Shown piece after piece: positions 7,612 through 15,627 of a stretch of 64,000 nucleotides of DNA; position 1 is the first letter of the stretch, and every line of letters starts with the position of its first letter. The position numbers and the translations under genes were made by a program. The notes under the pieces are model-generated. The model did not search any database. It saw nothing but the letters and a program-made list of their open reading frames with translations, and was not told the DNA's origin. The stretch lies in assembly GCF_014451325.2 (NCBI RefSeq), contig NZ_JACSCH020000011.1, positions 1-64,000 of the forward strand. Direction: 5' to 3'. The stretch is from Streptomyces sp. CB02980 (GTDB taxonomy: Bacteria > Actinomycetota > Actinomycetes > Streptomycetales > Streptomycetaceae).

Positions 7612-8634
7612 ATGGAACTCGAATCCCTCCCTGATGAGGTCGTCGCCGAGATCGAGGTACGGGATCGCTGGAGGCGCGCATTGGCCCACGACGGCCTGGA
7701 GTTCATCTTCACCGACCTCGGGAGATGGCCACTGGGCAAGACGGTGCGGGTCGCGTTCCTCGACGGGAACGACCAGTTGCACGCGGACATCGCGGGAGCG
7801 ACGAAGCAGATCACCGACGCCTGCAACCTGACACTCGACTTCGGGCAGAACGGGGCCGGAACGTTCCGGCGATGGACCACGGCCGACACCGACTACGCCG
7901 CCGAGATCCGGGTCAGCTTCGACCAGTCGGGCTTCTTCTCCCTGGTGGGCACCGACAGCACGGACCGCACCATCGGCGCGGGAGGCGGCCCGGTCGGCGG
8001 CAACCCCAACCAGCGCAGCCTGAACCTCGGGCGGTTCGTGTCGAACAGGCCCGTCGACTGGAAGGGCACCGTGCGGCACGAGTTCCTGCACGCACTGGGA
8101 TTCCACCACTCCCACCAGAACATGCGCGGCACCTGCGAGGGCGAGTTCCGGTGGGAGGACCCGGCCGACTACATCCTCACGCAGGACCCGACCGGTGCCT
8201 TCGTGGCGGACGCCCAGGGTCGGCAACCCGGCATCTACACGTTCCTCGCGGGTGCGCCGAACCGGTGGCCGCGCGCGAAGGTGGACCACAACCTGCGCAC
8301 CGTGAACGACCCGGATCTCGTTCTCGGACCCTTCGACACGAGGTCCGTGATGCTGTACCGGTTCCCGGAGTTCTTCTACAAGTCCACCCCCAGCAGCTGC
8401 GCGCCGGCCAGTGACGGGCAGAACCTGTCGGACGGCGACAAGCGCGGTCTCGACCTGCTGTACCCGCACACCGCAGGCGCACTGGCGGACCGTCAGGCCC
8501 GCGCCGACGCGGTCCTGGAGTCCCTCGGGACCGGTGCCGAGGGGACTCCCGCCTCCAACGGCGGCGGCCTGGCGGAGGCGTACCGCAGCCGGGTCGAGGA
8601 GCTGGCTGCCGCCCAGGCCGCGGGCGTTCACTGA
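7612..8634 (+). CDS. Metzincin-type zinc metalloprotease (M12/M10-like)
   Basis: 340 residues. The zinc site HEFLHALGFHH (about residues 160-170) matches HExxHxxGxxH of metzincins, and a Met-turn candidate SVMLYRF follows about 80 residues later, as in astacins. The segment before the zinc helix (VRVAFLDGNDQLHADIAGATK and a DYAAEIRVSF strand) resembles the upper subdomain. Notably, no signal peptide or membrane segment is visible and no in-frame upstream start is open, so export would have to be non-classical. The ATG has an AAAGGA site. The 5' flank (7430-7500) is AT-richer than its neighbours. Substrate unknown. Confidence 0.8.
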   Translation: MELESLPDEVVAEIEVRDRWRRALAHDGLEFIFTDLGRWPLGKTVRVAFLDGNDQLHADIAGATKQITDACNLTLDFGQNGAGTFRRWTTADTDYAAEIRVSFDQSGFFSLVGTDSTDRTIGAGGGPVGGNPNQRSLNLGRFVSNRPVDWKGTVRHEFLHALGFHHSHQNMRGTCEGEFRWEDPADYILTQDPTGAFVADAQGRQPGIYTFLAGAPNRWPRAKVDHNLRTVNDPDLVLGPFDTRSVMLYRFPEFFYKSTPSSCAPASDGQNLSDGDKRGLDLLYPHTAGALADRQARADAVLESLGTGAEGTPASNGGGLAEAYRSRVEELAAAQAAGVH

Positions 8635-8831
8635 CCCGGCCGAGCAGCACGAGCGGCTCCTCGGTGAGTCGCAGAGCGGAGGACTCGAGCACGCCGACGG
8701 GGGTGGCGTGCCGAGTCCTCCGCGTCCCGAGTCCTCGGCGTCCCGAACGCCTGATCACGCAACTGGGGCGACGCCCGAACCGGCCGCCGCGACACCGGGG
8801 CGGATTCCGGTGGAGTCCTCGGCCCCTCCCC

Positions 8832-10436
8832 TCAGAGGGACTTGAGCGCGAACCACAGCTCCATGCGCACGTCCGGGTCGTCCAGGTCCCGGTCCAGGAG
8901 GGCGGCGCAGCGGGTGATCCGCTGGCGGACGGTGTTGCGGTGGATGTCCATCGCGGCGGCCGTCCGGTCCCAGCCGCCGTGCAGCGAGAGCCAGACGCGC
9001 AGGGTCTCGGCGAGGGGTTCGCTCAGCGGGGCGAGGAGGGCGCGCGCGTGGGCGGTGGCCTCGTCCGGGTCCACCAGGGCGGCGATCCCGCCCGGGCGGT
9101 GCCGCACCAGATCCGCCCCGGTCGCCTCCGCCCGCCGCAGGGCTCGCGCCGCCTGCGCGTCGGCCGCCGCGAGCTCGCCCACCTCCACCGGGGCGCTCAC
9201 CCCGAGCGTCCAGCCGGACTGAGCGGTGACGGGGGAGGGGGCGGGCAGGAGCAGGCGTACGGCTCCGAGCGCGGCCCCTGCAGCGGTACCGCCCGAGCCC
9301 GCAGCCCCCGGGGCCGTGCCGCTTGAGCGGGCCGCGCCTGGAGCCGTACCTCCCGAGCCGGCGGCCCCTGCTGCCGTGCCGCCCGAGCCCCCGGCCCCTG
9401 GAGCCGTACCTCCCGAGCCCGCCGCCCCCGGAGCCGTACCGCCCGTGTCCAGCAGCGGTGTGCCCAGGGCCGCCGCCAGGCCCGCCGCCGCGAACGGGGT
9501 GCCGTCGCCGCCCGAGGCGTGGACCACAGTCCACGGGCCCGGGCCCAGTGCGCCCGCGATCTCCGCCGGGGCCGTGCCGAGCAGGAGCCGGACCAGGGCC
9601 CCGTCCCGTACGGTCGCGTCCGCGCCCCGGTGCGGGGCCGTCAGCAGGGACAGCAGGACGACCGCGACCCCCGCGATCGTGTGGTCCCCGGGGCCGCGCC
9701 GCTCCGTCGCCACCCCGAGCGTCAGCCCGTCCCCGCCGCCGAGCGCGTACGCGGCGAGCCGGAGCCCGCCGCCGTCCCCGCTCGCCGAGGCCGGGCCGCC
9801 CGGGCGCGGGCCGAGGACGCCCGCGAGGTCCCGCAGCGCCCGGGTCACCTCCTCCGGCACCTCACGGCCGGCCGCCACCGACTCCGTACCGTCCGCCCCG
9901 AAGAGCACCGCCCGTCCCCCGAGTCGTGAGGCGAGCGCGCCGAGCACCGCCGGGACCGGGGCCGGCCGGGCCGCGGCCGCCGCCAGGGACTGCTGCGCCT
10001 CCGTCACCCGGCGGAGCTCGTGCAGCCTGGCCTCCGCCATCAGCCGCCACAGCGCCCGCGCCACCGCCGTGAACGGGGTCCTCGGCGGCACCTCGACCAG
10101 CGGCAGACCGTGCCGGGCGCAGGCCTCGACGAGCTCCGCGGGGACCGTGTCGTACACCGGCGTCACGCCGAAGGCGAGCGCCGCCGCCCCCGCCTCCACC
10201 ACCCGCTCCACGTAGTGCGCCGGGTCGGCGAGCAGCACGCCTGCCGTCATGAGCAGCTCACCGCCGAGTAGGTACGGATACGGGTCGGCCATCTCCGAGG
10301 TGTGCACCCAGTGGATCGAGACGTCCTCGGGACCGGCGAGCAGCCGCAGCCCGAGGTCCCGCCGGGCGAGCAGCGCGGCCAGCGAGACCGGCGGCGCGGG
10401 AGGGGTGGCGGCGGGCTCGGCGGAGGTCATGGTCAT
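8832..10436 (-). CDS. PucR family transcriptional regulator with internal tandem repeat
   Basis: 534 residues. The N-terminal PucR domain (about 10-130) includes WVHTSEMADPYPYLLGGELL. A variable middle follows, and the C-terminal PucR-type HTH (about 470-530) contains LRVWLSLHGGWDRTAAAMDI with RNTVRQRITRCAALL. A Gly/Ala/Ser-rich low-complexity stretch made of six 10-residue units (GTAPGAAGSG type) interrupts the middle part. ATG 10436 is preferred over a longer frame from 10514, which would run through the shared promoter region. Divergent from the symporter gene, it probably regulates the symporter-ureohydrolase-TPP enzyme locus; PucR proteins typically control nitrogen-compound catabolism. 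Confidence 0.85.
   Translation of the reverse strand: MTMTSAEPAATPPAPPVSLAALLARRDLGLRLLAGPEDVSIHWVHTSEMADPYPYLLGGELLMTAGVLLADPAHYVERVVEAGAAALAFGVTPVYDTVPAELVEACARHGLPLVEVPPRTPFTAVARALWRLMAEARLHELRRVTEAQQSLAAAAARPAPVPAVLGALASRLGGRAVLFGADGTESVAAGREVPEEVTRALRDLAGVLGPRPGGPASASGDGGGLRLAAYALGGGDGLTLGVATERRGPGDHTIAGVAVVLLSLLTAPHRGADATVRDGALVRLLLGTAPAEIAGALGPGPWTVVHASGGDGTPFAAAGLAAALGTPLLDTGGTAPGAAGSGGTAPGAGGSGGTAAGAAGSGGTAPGAARSSGTAPGAAGSGGTAAGAALGAVRLLLPAPSPVTAQSGWTLGVSAPVEVGELAAADAQAARALRRAEATGADLVRHRPGGIAALVDPDEATAHARALLAPLSEPLAETLRVWLSLHGGWDRTAAAMDIHRNTVRQRITRCAALLDRDLDDPDVRMELWFALKSL
9271..9450 (-). repeat. Six tandem 30-bp units inside the PucR gene
   Basis: Six consecutive 30-bp units at 9271, 9301, 9331, 9361, 9391 and 9421 each encode a GTAPGAAGSG-like decapeptide. 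Units differ by a few substitutions and keep the reading frame. The array lies between domains, so copy number probably varies between strains. Confidence 0.85.
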
Positions 10437-10611
10437 GGGCCCTTCGTACACCCCCCGCCCGGTCAGTGGAGGAAACGTACACTTCATCGTCGCTTTCCGG
10501 CCACCTACTGTCATGGCATCCAGAGGCCGCGGGTACGGGCGGATGTCCCCGCGATCAGCTTCCGGTCACTCCCCTGCACGACACGCCACCGAGGTGAACG
10601 AAGGAGGCCCC

Positions 10612-12087
10612 ATGGCCGTCGACTACACAGTGATCGCCCTGTACCTGGCCGGCATGCTCGCGATGGGCTGGTGGGGCATGCGCCGTGCCAAGTCCAAGAG
10701 CGAGTTCCTGGTCGCCGGGCGCCGCCTCGGTCCCTGGATGTACTCCGGCACGATGGCCGCCATCGTCCTCGGCGGTGCCTCCACCATCGGTGGCGTGGGC
10801 CTCGGCTACAAGTACGGCCTCTCGGGCGCCTGGATGGTCTTCGCCATCGGCCTCGGCCTGCTCGCGCTGAGCGTGTTCTTCTCCGCCCGGATCGCCCGGC
10901 TGAAGGTCTACACCGTCTCCGAGATGCTCGACCTGCGCTACGGCGGCCGGGCCGGCGTCATCTCGGGCGTCGTCATGTGGGCGTACACGCTGATGCTCGC
11001 GGTCACCTCGACCATCGCGTACGCCACCATCTTCGACGTCCTCTTCGACCTGCCCCGGACCCTCGCGATCGTCCTCGGCGGCACCATCGTCGTCGCCTAT
11101 TCGACGCTCGGCGGCATGTGGTCCATCACCATCACCGACATGGTGCAGTTCGTGGTGAAGACCATCGGCGTGCTGCTCCTGCTGCTGCCGATCGCCGTCG
11201 TCAAGGCGGGCGGCTTCGCCGAGATGAAGGCCGCGCTGCCCACCTCGTACTTCGAGCCCCTCGGCATCGGCGGCGAGACGATCTTCACGTACGTGCTGAT
11301 CTACACCTTCGGCATGCTCATCGGCCAGGACATCTGGCAGCGGGTCTTCACCGCCCGCACCGACAAGGTCGCCAAGTGGGGCGGCACCGTCGCCGGCACC
11401 TACTGTCTCGTGTACGCCCTGGCCGGAGCCGTCATCGGTACGGCGGCGAAGGTGCTCTACCCGAACCTGCCGAGCGCCGACGACGCCTTCGCCACCATCG
11501 TCAAGGACGAGCTGCCGATGGGCGTCCGGGGCCTGGTCCTCGCCGCCGCGCTCGCCGCCGTCATGTCGACCTCCTCCGGCGCGCTGATCGCCTGCGCCAC
11601 CGTCGCCAACAACGACATCTGGTCGCGGCTGCGCGGAACCGTGTCGGTGGACAAGGACGACCACGACGAGGTGAAGGGCAACCGCGTCTTCATCCTGATC
11701 ATGGGCATCGCCGTCATCCTCATCGCCATCGCCCTCAACGACGTCGTCCAGGCCCTCACCGTCGCCTACAACCTGCTGGTCGGCGGGCTCCTCGTGCCGA
11801 TCCTCGGCGGACTGCTCTGGCGCCGCGGCACGGTCCAGGGCGCGCTCGCCGCGGTCACCGTCGGCGGCCTGGCTGTCATTGGCCTGATGTGGACTTACGG
11901 AATCTTGGCAAATGAGCCTGTTTACTATGGTTTGTTGGCCTCGCTCGCCGCATATGTGATCGTTTCCCTGTCGACCCGTCCGACGGACGCCGCCGTGCTC
12001 GCGCACTGGCGCGCCCGCCTCGCGGGCCGGGAGACCCCCGAGGCCGACCCGACGCCGGAGACCGTTCCGGCCCCCGCGACCGGCTGA
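10612..12087 (+). CDS. Sodium:solute symporter family transporter
   Basis: 491 residues with about 13 predicted membrane segments, typical of the SSS family. Early motifs include FLVAGRRLGPWMYSGTMAA and IVLGGASTIGGVGLGYKYGL, and TM8 holds ALAAVMSTSSGALIA, corresponding to the Na2 sodium site. The ATG at 10612 follows a GAAGGAGG site; the frame is open further upstream but reads through the promoter. It lies divergent from PucR and 82 bp before the ureohydrolase, so it probably imports a guanidino compound or polyamine-type substrate. Codons for residues of about 421-451 are unusually AT-rich (see 11872-11965). Confidence 0.88.
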   Translation: MAVDYTVIALYLAGMLAMGWWGMRRAKSKSEFLVAGRRLGPWMYSGTMAAIVLGGASTIGGVGLGYKYGLSGAWMVFAIGLGLLALSVFFSARIARLKVYTVSEMLDLRYGGRAGVISGVVMWAYTLMLAVTSTIAYATIFDVLFDLPRTLAIVLGGTIVVAYSTLGGMWSITITDMVQFVVKTIGVLLLLLPIAVVKAGGFAEMKAALPTSYFEPLGIGGETIFTYVLIYTFGMLIGQDIWQRVFTARTDKVAKWGGTVAGTYCLVYALAGAVIGTAAKVLYPNLPSADDAFATIVKDELPMGVRGLVLAAALAAVMSTSSGALIACATVANNDIWSRLRGTVSVDKDDHDEVKGNRVFILIMGIAVILIAIALNDVVQALTVAYNLLVGGLLVPILGGLLWRRGTVQGALAAVTVGGLAVIGLMWTYGILANEPVYYGLLASLAAYVIVSLSTRPTDAAVLAHWRARLAGRETPEADPTPETVPAPATG

Positions 12088-12169
12088 CCGCACCGAGACT
12101 CCCGGACGGGGCCCCGAGACCCGAGGCCCCGACCGGACCCCCACCGATACATCCCAGGAGGACCCGACC

Positions 12170-13147
12170 ATGAGCAGCAGCGACCAGAACACCCCGCGCG
12201 GCCCGATCGACTCGTCCCGCATCCCGCGGTACGCCGGTCCCGCGACGTTCGCCCGGCTGCCGCGGCTCGACGAGGTCGGCACCGCCGACATCGCCGTGGT
12301 CGGCGTCCCCTTCGACAGCGGCGTCTCCTACCGCCCCGGCGCCCGCTTCGGCGGCAACGCCATCCGCGAGGCCTCCCGCCTGCTCCGCCCGTACAACCCG
12401 GCGCAGGACGCCTCCCCGTTCGCCCTCGCCCAGGTCGCGGACGCCGGTGACATCGCCGCCAACCCGTTCAACATCAACGAGGCCGTCGAGACGATCGAGG
12501 CCGCGGCGGACGACCTGCTGAACTCCGGCGCCCGCATGATGACCCTCGGCGGCGACCACACCATCGCGCTTCCGCTGCTCCGCTCCGTCGCCAAGAAGCA
12601 CGGCCCCGTCGCCCTGCTCCACTTCGACGCGCACCTCGACACCTGGGACACGTACTTCGGCGCCGAGTACACCCACGGCACCCCGTTCCGCCGCGCCGTC
12701 GAGGAGGGCATCCTCGACACCGAGGCGCTCTCCCACGTCGGCACGCGCGGCCCGCTGTACGGCAAGCAGGACCTCACCGACGACGAGAAGATGGGCTTCG
12801 GCATCGTCACCTCGGCGGACATCTACCGCCGCGGCGCCGACGAGGTGGCCGACCAGCTGCGCCAGCGCATCGGCGACCGCCCGCTGTACATCTCCATCGA
12901 CATCGACTGCCTCGACCCGGCCCACGCGCCGGGCACCGGCACCCCGGAGGCGGGCGGCATGACCTCCCGCGAGCTCCTGGAGATCCTCCGCGGCCTCTCC
13001 TCCTGCAACCTGGTGTCGGCGGACGTCGTCGAGGTCGCCCCGGCCTACGACCACGCCGAGATCACCGCGGTCGCCGCCTCCCACACCGCGTACGAACTGA
13101 CGACGATCATGTCCCGCCAGATCGCCGAGAGCCGCGCCGCGAAGTAG
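12170..13147 (+). CDS. speB: Ureohydrolase: agmatinase or guanidinobutyrase
   Basis: 325-residue arginase-fold enzyme releasing urea from a guanidino substrate. The binuclear manganese ligands are visible in GGDHTIALP, HFDAHLDTWD and SIDIDCLDPAHAPGTGTPEAG. The THGTPFRRAVEEG segment after the second motif is found in many actinobacterial agmatinase/guanidinobutyrase proteins. It has an AGGAGG site before ATG 12170. Its neighbours are an SSS symporter and a TPP enzyme, which favours a guanidino-acid catabolic role rather than polyamine synthesis. Substrate (agmatine, 4-guanidinobutyrate or other) cannot be settled from sequence alone, and the speB symbol follows common annotation. Confidence 0.88.
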   Translation: MSSSDQNTPRGPIDSSRIPRYAGPATFARLPRLDEVGTADIAVVGVPFDSGVSYRPGARFGGNAIREASRLLRPYNPAQDASPFALAQVADAGDIAANPFNINEAVETIEAAADDLLNSGARMMTLGGDHTIALPLLRSVAKKHGPVALLHFDAHLDTWDTYFGAEYTHGTPFRRAVEEGILDTEALSHVGTRGPLYGKQDLTDDEKMGFGIVTSADIYRRGADEVADQLRQRIGDRPLYISIDIDCLDPAHAPGTGTPEAGGMTSRELLEILRGLSSCNLVSADVVEVAPAYDHAEITAVAASHTAYELTTIMSRQIAESRAAK

Positions 13148-13156
13148 TCGCCCCCG

Positions 13157-13182
13157 CCAGGCGCGGCGCGCGCCGCGCCTGG
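13157..13182 (+). terminator. Hairpin after the ureohydrolase gene
   Basis: A perfect 13-bp stem, CCAGGCGCGGCG paired with CGCCGCGCCTGG across a central CG, follows the stop by 9 bp, with no T-tract. It is followed directly by the dispersed repeat at 13194. Confidence 0.6.
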
Positions 13183-13193
13183 CCATCGGGCCT

Positions 13194-13264
13194 GGTTGTG
13201 GGCAATCGTTCCGCAGGGCTGGGGGCACCCCCAGGCGAAGCTCTGGGGGAGGGTGGGCACAACC
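13194..13264. repeat. Dispersed intergenic hairpin repeat, copy B
   Basis: Outer arms GGTTGTG (13194-13200) and CACAACC (13258-13264) pair. An inner CTGGGGG-CA-CCCCCAG hairpin occupies 13219-13234. The element shares the GGCAATCGTTCC arm with copy A at 2307-2351 and has the look of abundant Streptomyces intergenic repeats. Confidence 0.6.
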
Positions 13265-13313
13265 CGACCACCGGGCCGCACCCGACCGACCGAGCCACGC
13301 CCCGAGGGACCTG

Positions 13314-14996
13314 ATGACCCACGACCACGACCTGGTACTCCGCCCGACCGCCGCGCAGACGACCGCCGCGCTCAACCCGCCCGCAGGGCGGAACGGCGGT
13401 GACCTCGTCGTCGAGACCCTCACCGGCCTCGGCGCCACCACCGTCTTCGGCCTCCCGGGCCAGCACGCGCTCGGCATGTTCGACGCCCTGCGCCGCTCCG
13501 CCCTCCGGTACGTCGGCCTCCGTGTCGAGAACAACGCGGGCTTCGCCGCCGACGCGTACGGCCGGATCACCGGCGAGGCGGCCCCGCTGCTGCTCTCCAC
13601 CGGCCCCGGCGCGCTCATGTCGCTCGCCGCGCTCCAGGAGGCGGCTGCCGCCTCCGCGCCCGTCCTCGCGATCGGCAGCCAGATCCCGGTGGCCGGCCTC
13701 GGTGGCGGCCGGCACGGCTACCTGCACGAGCTGCGCGACCAGCAGGCGTCCTTCCGGGACATCGTGAAGTCGGTCCACACGGTCCGTACGCAGTCCCAGA
13801 TCCCGTCGGCCATCGCCGCGGCCTGGGAGTCGGCGCTCACCGCCCCGCACGGGCCGGTCTGGGTGGAGATCCCGCAGGACGTGCTCCTCGCGGAGACCAC
13901 CCTGCCGGTCGTGACGGCGATGGACGCGACGCCCGAGGACATCGCCCCGCGCCCGGAGCTGACGGCGGTCGCCGCGTACCTCCTGGCGAACGCCGAGCGC
14001 CCGGCGATCATCGCGGGCGGCGGGGTCGTCCGCTCCGACGCCTCGGGCAAGCTGCTCGCGCTCGCGGAGCGGCTCGACGTCCCCGTGGTGACGACCTTCG
14101 GCGGCAAGGGCGCGTTCCCCTGGGAGCACCCGCTGTCGCTGCAGTCCTGGCTGGAGGACCGGCACACCACCGACTTCCTGGAGGACGCGGACGTCCTGCT
14201 CGTCGTCGGCTCGGGGCTCGGGGAGCTGTCCTCGAACTACCACACGTTCGCGCCGCGCGGCCGGGTGATCCAGATCGAGGCGGACGCCGGGAAGCTGGAG
14301 TCCAACCACGCGGCGCTCGGCATCCACGCGGACGCCCGGCTCGCGCTCCAGGCACTCCTGGAGACGGTGCCGGAGCGCCGGGACGCCACCGCTCCCGAGC
14401 GGGTCTCGGCCGTCCTGACGAAGGTCCGGGACCGGATCGCGGCGCAGGACCTGGGCCTGGAGCAGCGCATCGTCGCGGCGGTACGGGAGGCGCTCCCGGA
14501 GCGGTCCCCGAGCTTCTGGGACATGACGATCCTGGCGTACTGGGCGTGGTCGGCCTTCGACGCGAAGCACCCGAACACGATGCACTCCGCGCAGGGCGCA
14601 GGCGGCCTCGGCTACGGCTTCCCGGCGGCGCTCGGCGCGGCGGCGGCGGACCCGAGCCGGCCGGTGCTCGCGGTGTCCGGCGACGGCGGCGCGATGTACT
14701 CGATCGCGGAGCTGGCGACGGCGAAGCAGTACGGCCTCGACGTGACGTGGCTGATCGTGGACGACGGCGGCTACGGCATCCTGCGCGAGTACATGACGGG
14801 CGCGTTCGGCGAGGCCACGGGCACGGAGCTGTCCCGCCCGGACTTCGTGGCCCTTTCGGAGTCCTTCGGCGTCCCGGCGACCCTGACGACCCCGGAATCC
14901 CTGACGGCGGACCTCGCGAAGTCCCTCGCGACCCCGGGCCCGTCGGTGGTCGTCCTCCCGGCCCTCCTCCGCATGTTCGAGCCGACGCACCTCTGA
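13314..14996 (+). CDS. Thiamine pyrophosphate-dependent enzyme (acetolactate synthase-like; candidate 2-ketoacid decarboxylase)
   Basis: 560 residues with the three domains of the POX/AHAS family. The N-terminal Pyr domain has FGLPGQHALGMFDAL and the catalytic Glu in RVENNAGFAADAYGRITG. The middle domain has PAIIAGGGVVRSDA. The C-terminal PP domain has SGDGGAMYSIAELATA. The usual closing NN of the TPP/Mg motif is replaced by DD in IVDDGGYG. Its position after a ureohydrolase suggests it could decarboxylate 2-ketoarginine (AruI-like), but this is inference; acetolactate synthase activity is unlikely without a regulatory subunit nearby. A hairpin and repeat element separate it from the ureohydrolase by 166 bp. 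Confidence 0.85.
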   Translation: MTHDHDLVLRPTAAQTTAALNPPAGRNGGDLVVETLTGLGATTVFGLPGQHALGMFDALRRSALRYVGLRVENNAGFAADAYGRITGEAAPLLLSTGPGALMSLAALQEAAAASAPVLAIGSQIPVAGLGGGRHGYLHELRDQQASFRDIVKSVHTVRTQSQIPSAIAAAWESALTAPHGPVWVEIPQDVLLAETTLPVVTAMDATPEDIAPRPELTAVAAYLLANAERPAIIAGGGVVRSDASGKLLALAERLDVPVVTTFGGKGAFPWEHPLSLQSWLEDRHTTDFLEDADVLLVVGSGLGELSSNYHTFAPRGRVIQIEADAGKLESNHAALGIHADARLALQALLETVPERRDATAPERVSAVLTKVRDRIAAQDLGLEQRIVAAVREALPERSPSFWDMTILAYWAWSAFDAKHPNTMHSAQGAGGLGYGFPAALGAAAADPSRPVLAVSGDGGAMYSIAELATAKQYGLDVTWLIVDDGGYGILREYMTGAFGEATGTELSRPDFVALSESFGVPATLTTPESLTADLAKSLATPGPSVVVLPALLRMFEPTHL

Positions 14997-15006
14997 CGGT
15001 GCCGAG

Positions 15007-15041
15007 CCGGTGGCCCGGACCCGGAAGGGCCGGGCCACCGG
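15007..15041. terminator. Bidirectional terminator between convergent genes
   Basis: CCGGTGGCCCGG (15007-15018) pairs with CCGGGCCACCGG (15030-15041) across an 11-base loop. It lies between the TPP enzyme and the convergent hypothetical gene. Confidence 0.65.
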
Positions 15042-15044
15042 GGC

Positions 15045-15482
15045 TCACCCGACGAGTCCCTCCCACGCCTTCCGGTACTCGGCGAGCCGCGCCTCGTACC
15101 CCTGCCGGAACTCCTTCGCCTCCCGGGGGGTGAGTCCCTCGCGGGACATCCGCTCCGGCCGTATCAGCCTTCCCGCGTCGGCGAAGACCACGGCGGCCGC
15201 CTCCGCCACGGTTCCGCCCTTCTGCCGGGCGGCGAACACCTGGACCCCGACCGCCCGCAGACACTCCTCGAAGACGCTGCGCGGCTTGCCGGCCGTCCGC
15301 TCCAGCTCCGCCTCGGGGGCGGGGTCGACCCTCCCGGCCACCGCGAGCCCCCGCAACGCGAGCAACGCCGCGTACAGCTGCCCCCACGCGTACGGCCTGC
15401 CGTCCTCGATCCGCGTCACGTACGACCCCTTCTCCCCGGGCACCCTGCGAGACCACCCCGCACTCCCTGTCCCCATACCCAT
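15045..15482 (-). CDS. Hypothetical protein
   Basis: 145 residues, soluble, mostly helical. Visible segments are RIEDGRPYAWGQLYAALLAL near the N terminus and a C-terminal PREAKEFRQGYEARLAEYR. I do not recognise the family. An ATG at 15482 and another at 15476 are both possible; GAGGGGG precedes them. It is convergent with the TPP enzyme and divergent from the large ABC exporter, with 145 bp between their starts. Confidence 0.6.
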   Translation of the reverse strand: MGMGTGSAGWSRRVPGEKGSYVTRIEDGRPYAWGQLYAALLALRGLAVAGRVDPAPEAELERTAGKPRSVFEECLRAVGVQVFAARQKGGTVAEAAAVVFADAGRLIRPERMSREGLTPREAKEFRQGYEARLAEYRKAWEGLVG

Positions 15483-15627
15483 CCCGAGGCCCCCTCGCGC
15501 GCCGGGGCCGTCCGTGAGGTCCTAGGACCAGAGACCGGACCTTCTCCCCGGTTTGTTGCGGCGGGATGAAATCGCAGCCCACCCGTGTTGGGGCTTCCGG
15601 TAGAGCAGGACGAACGGGAGGCCACTC

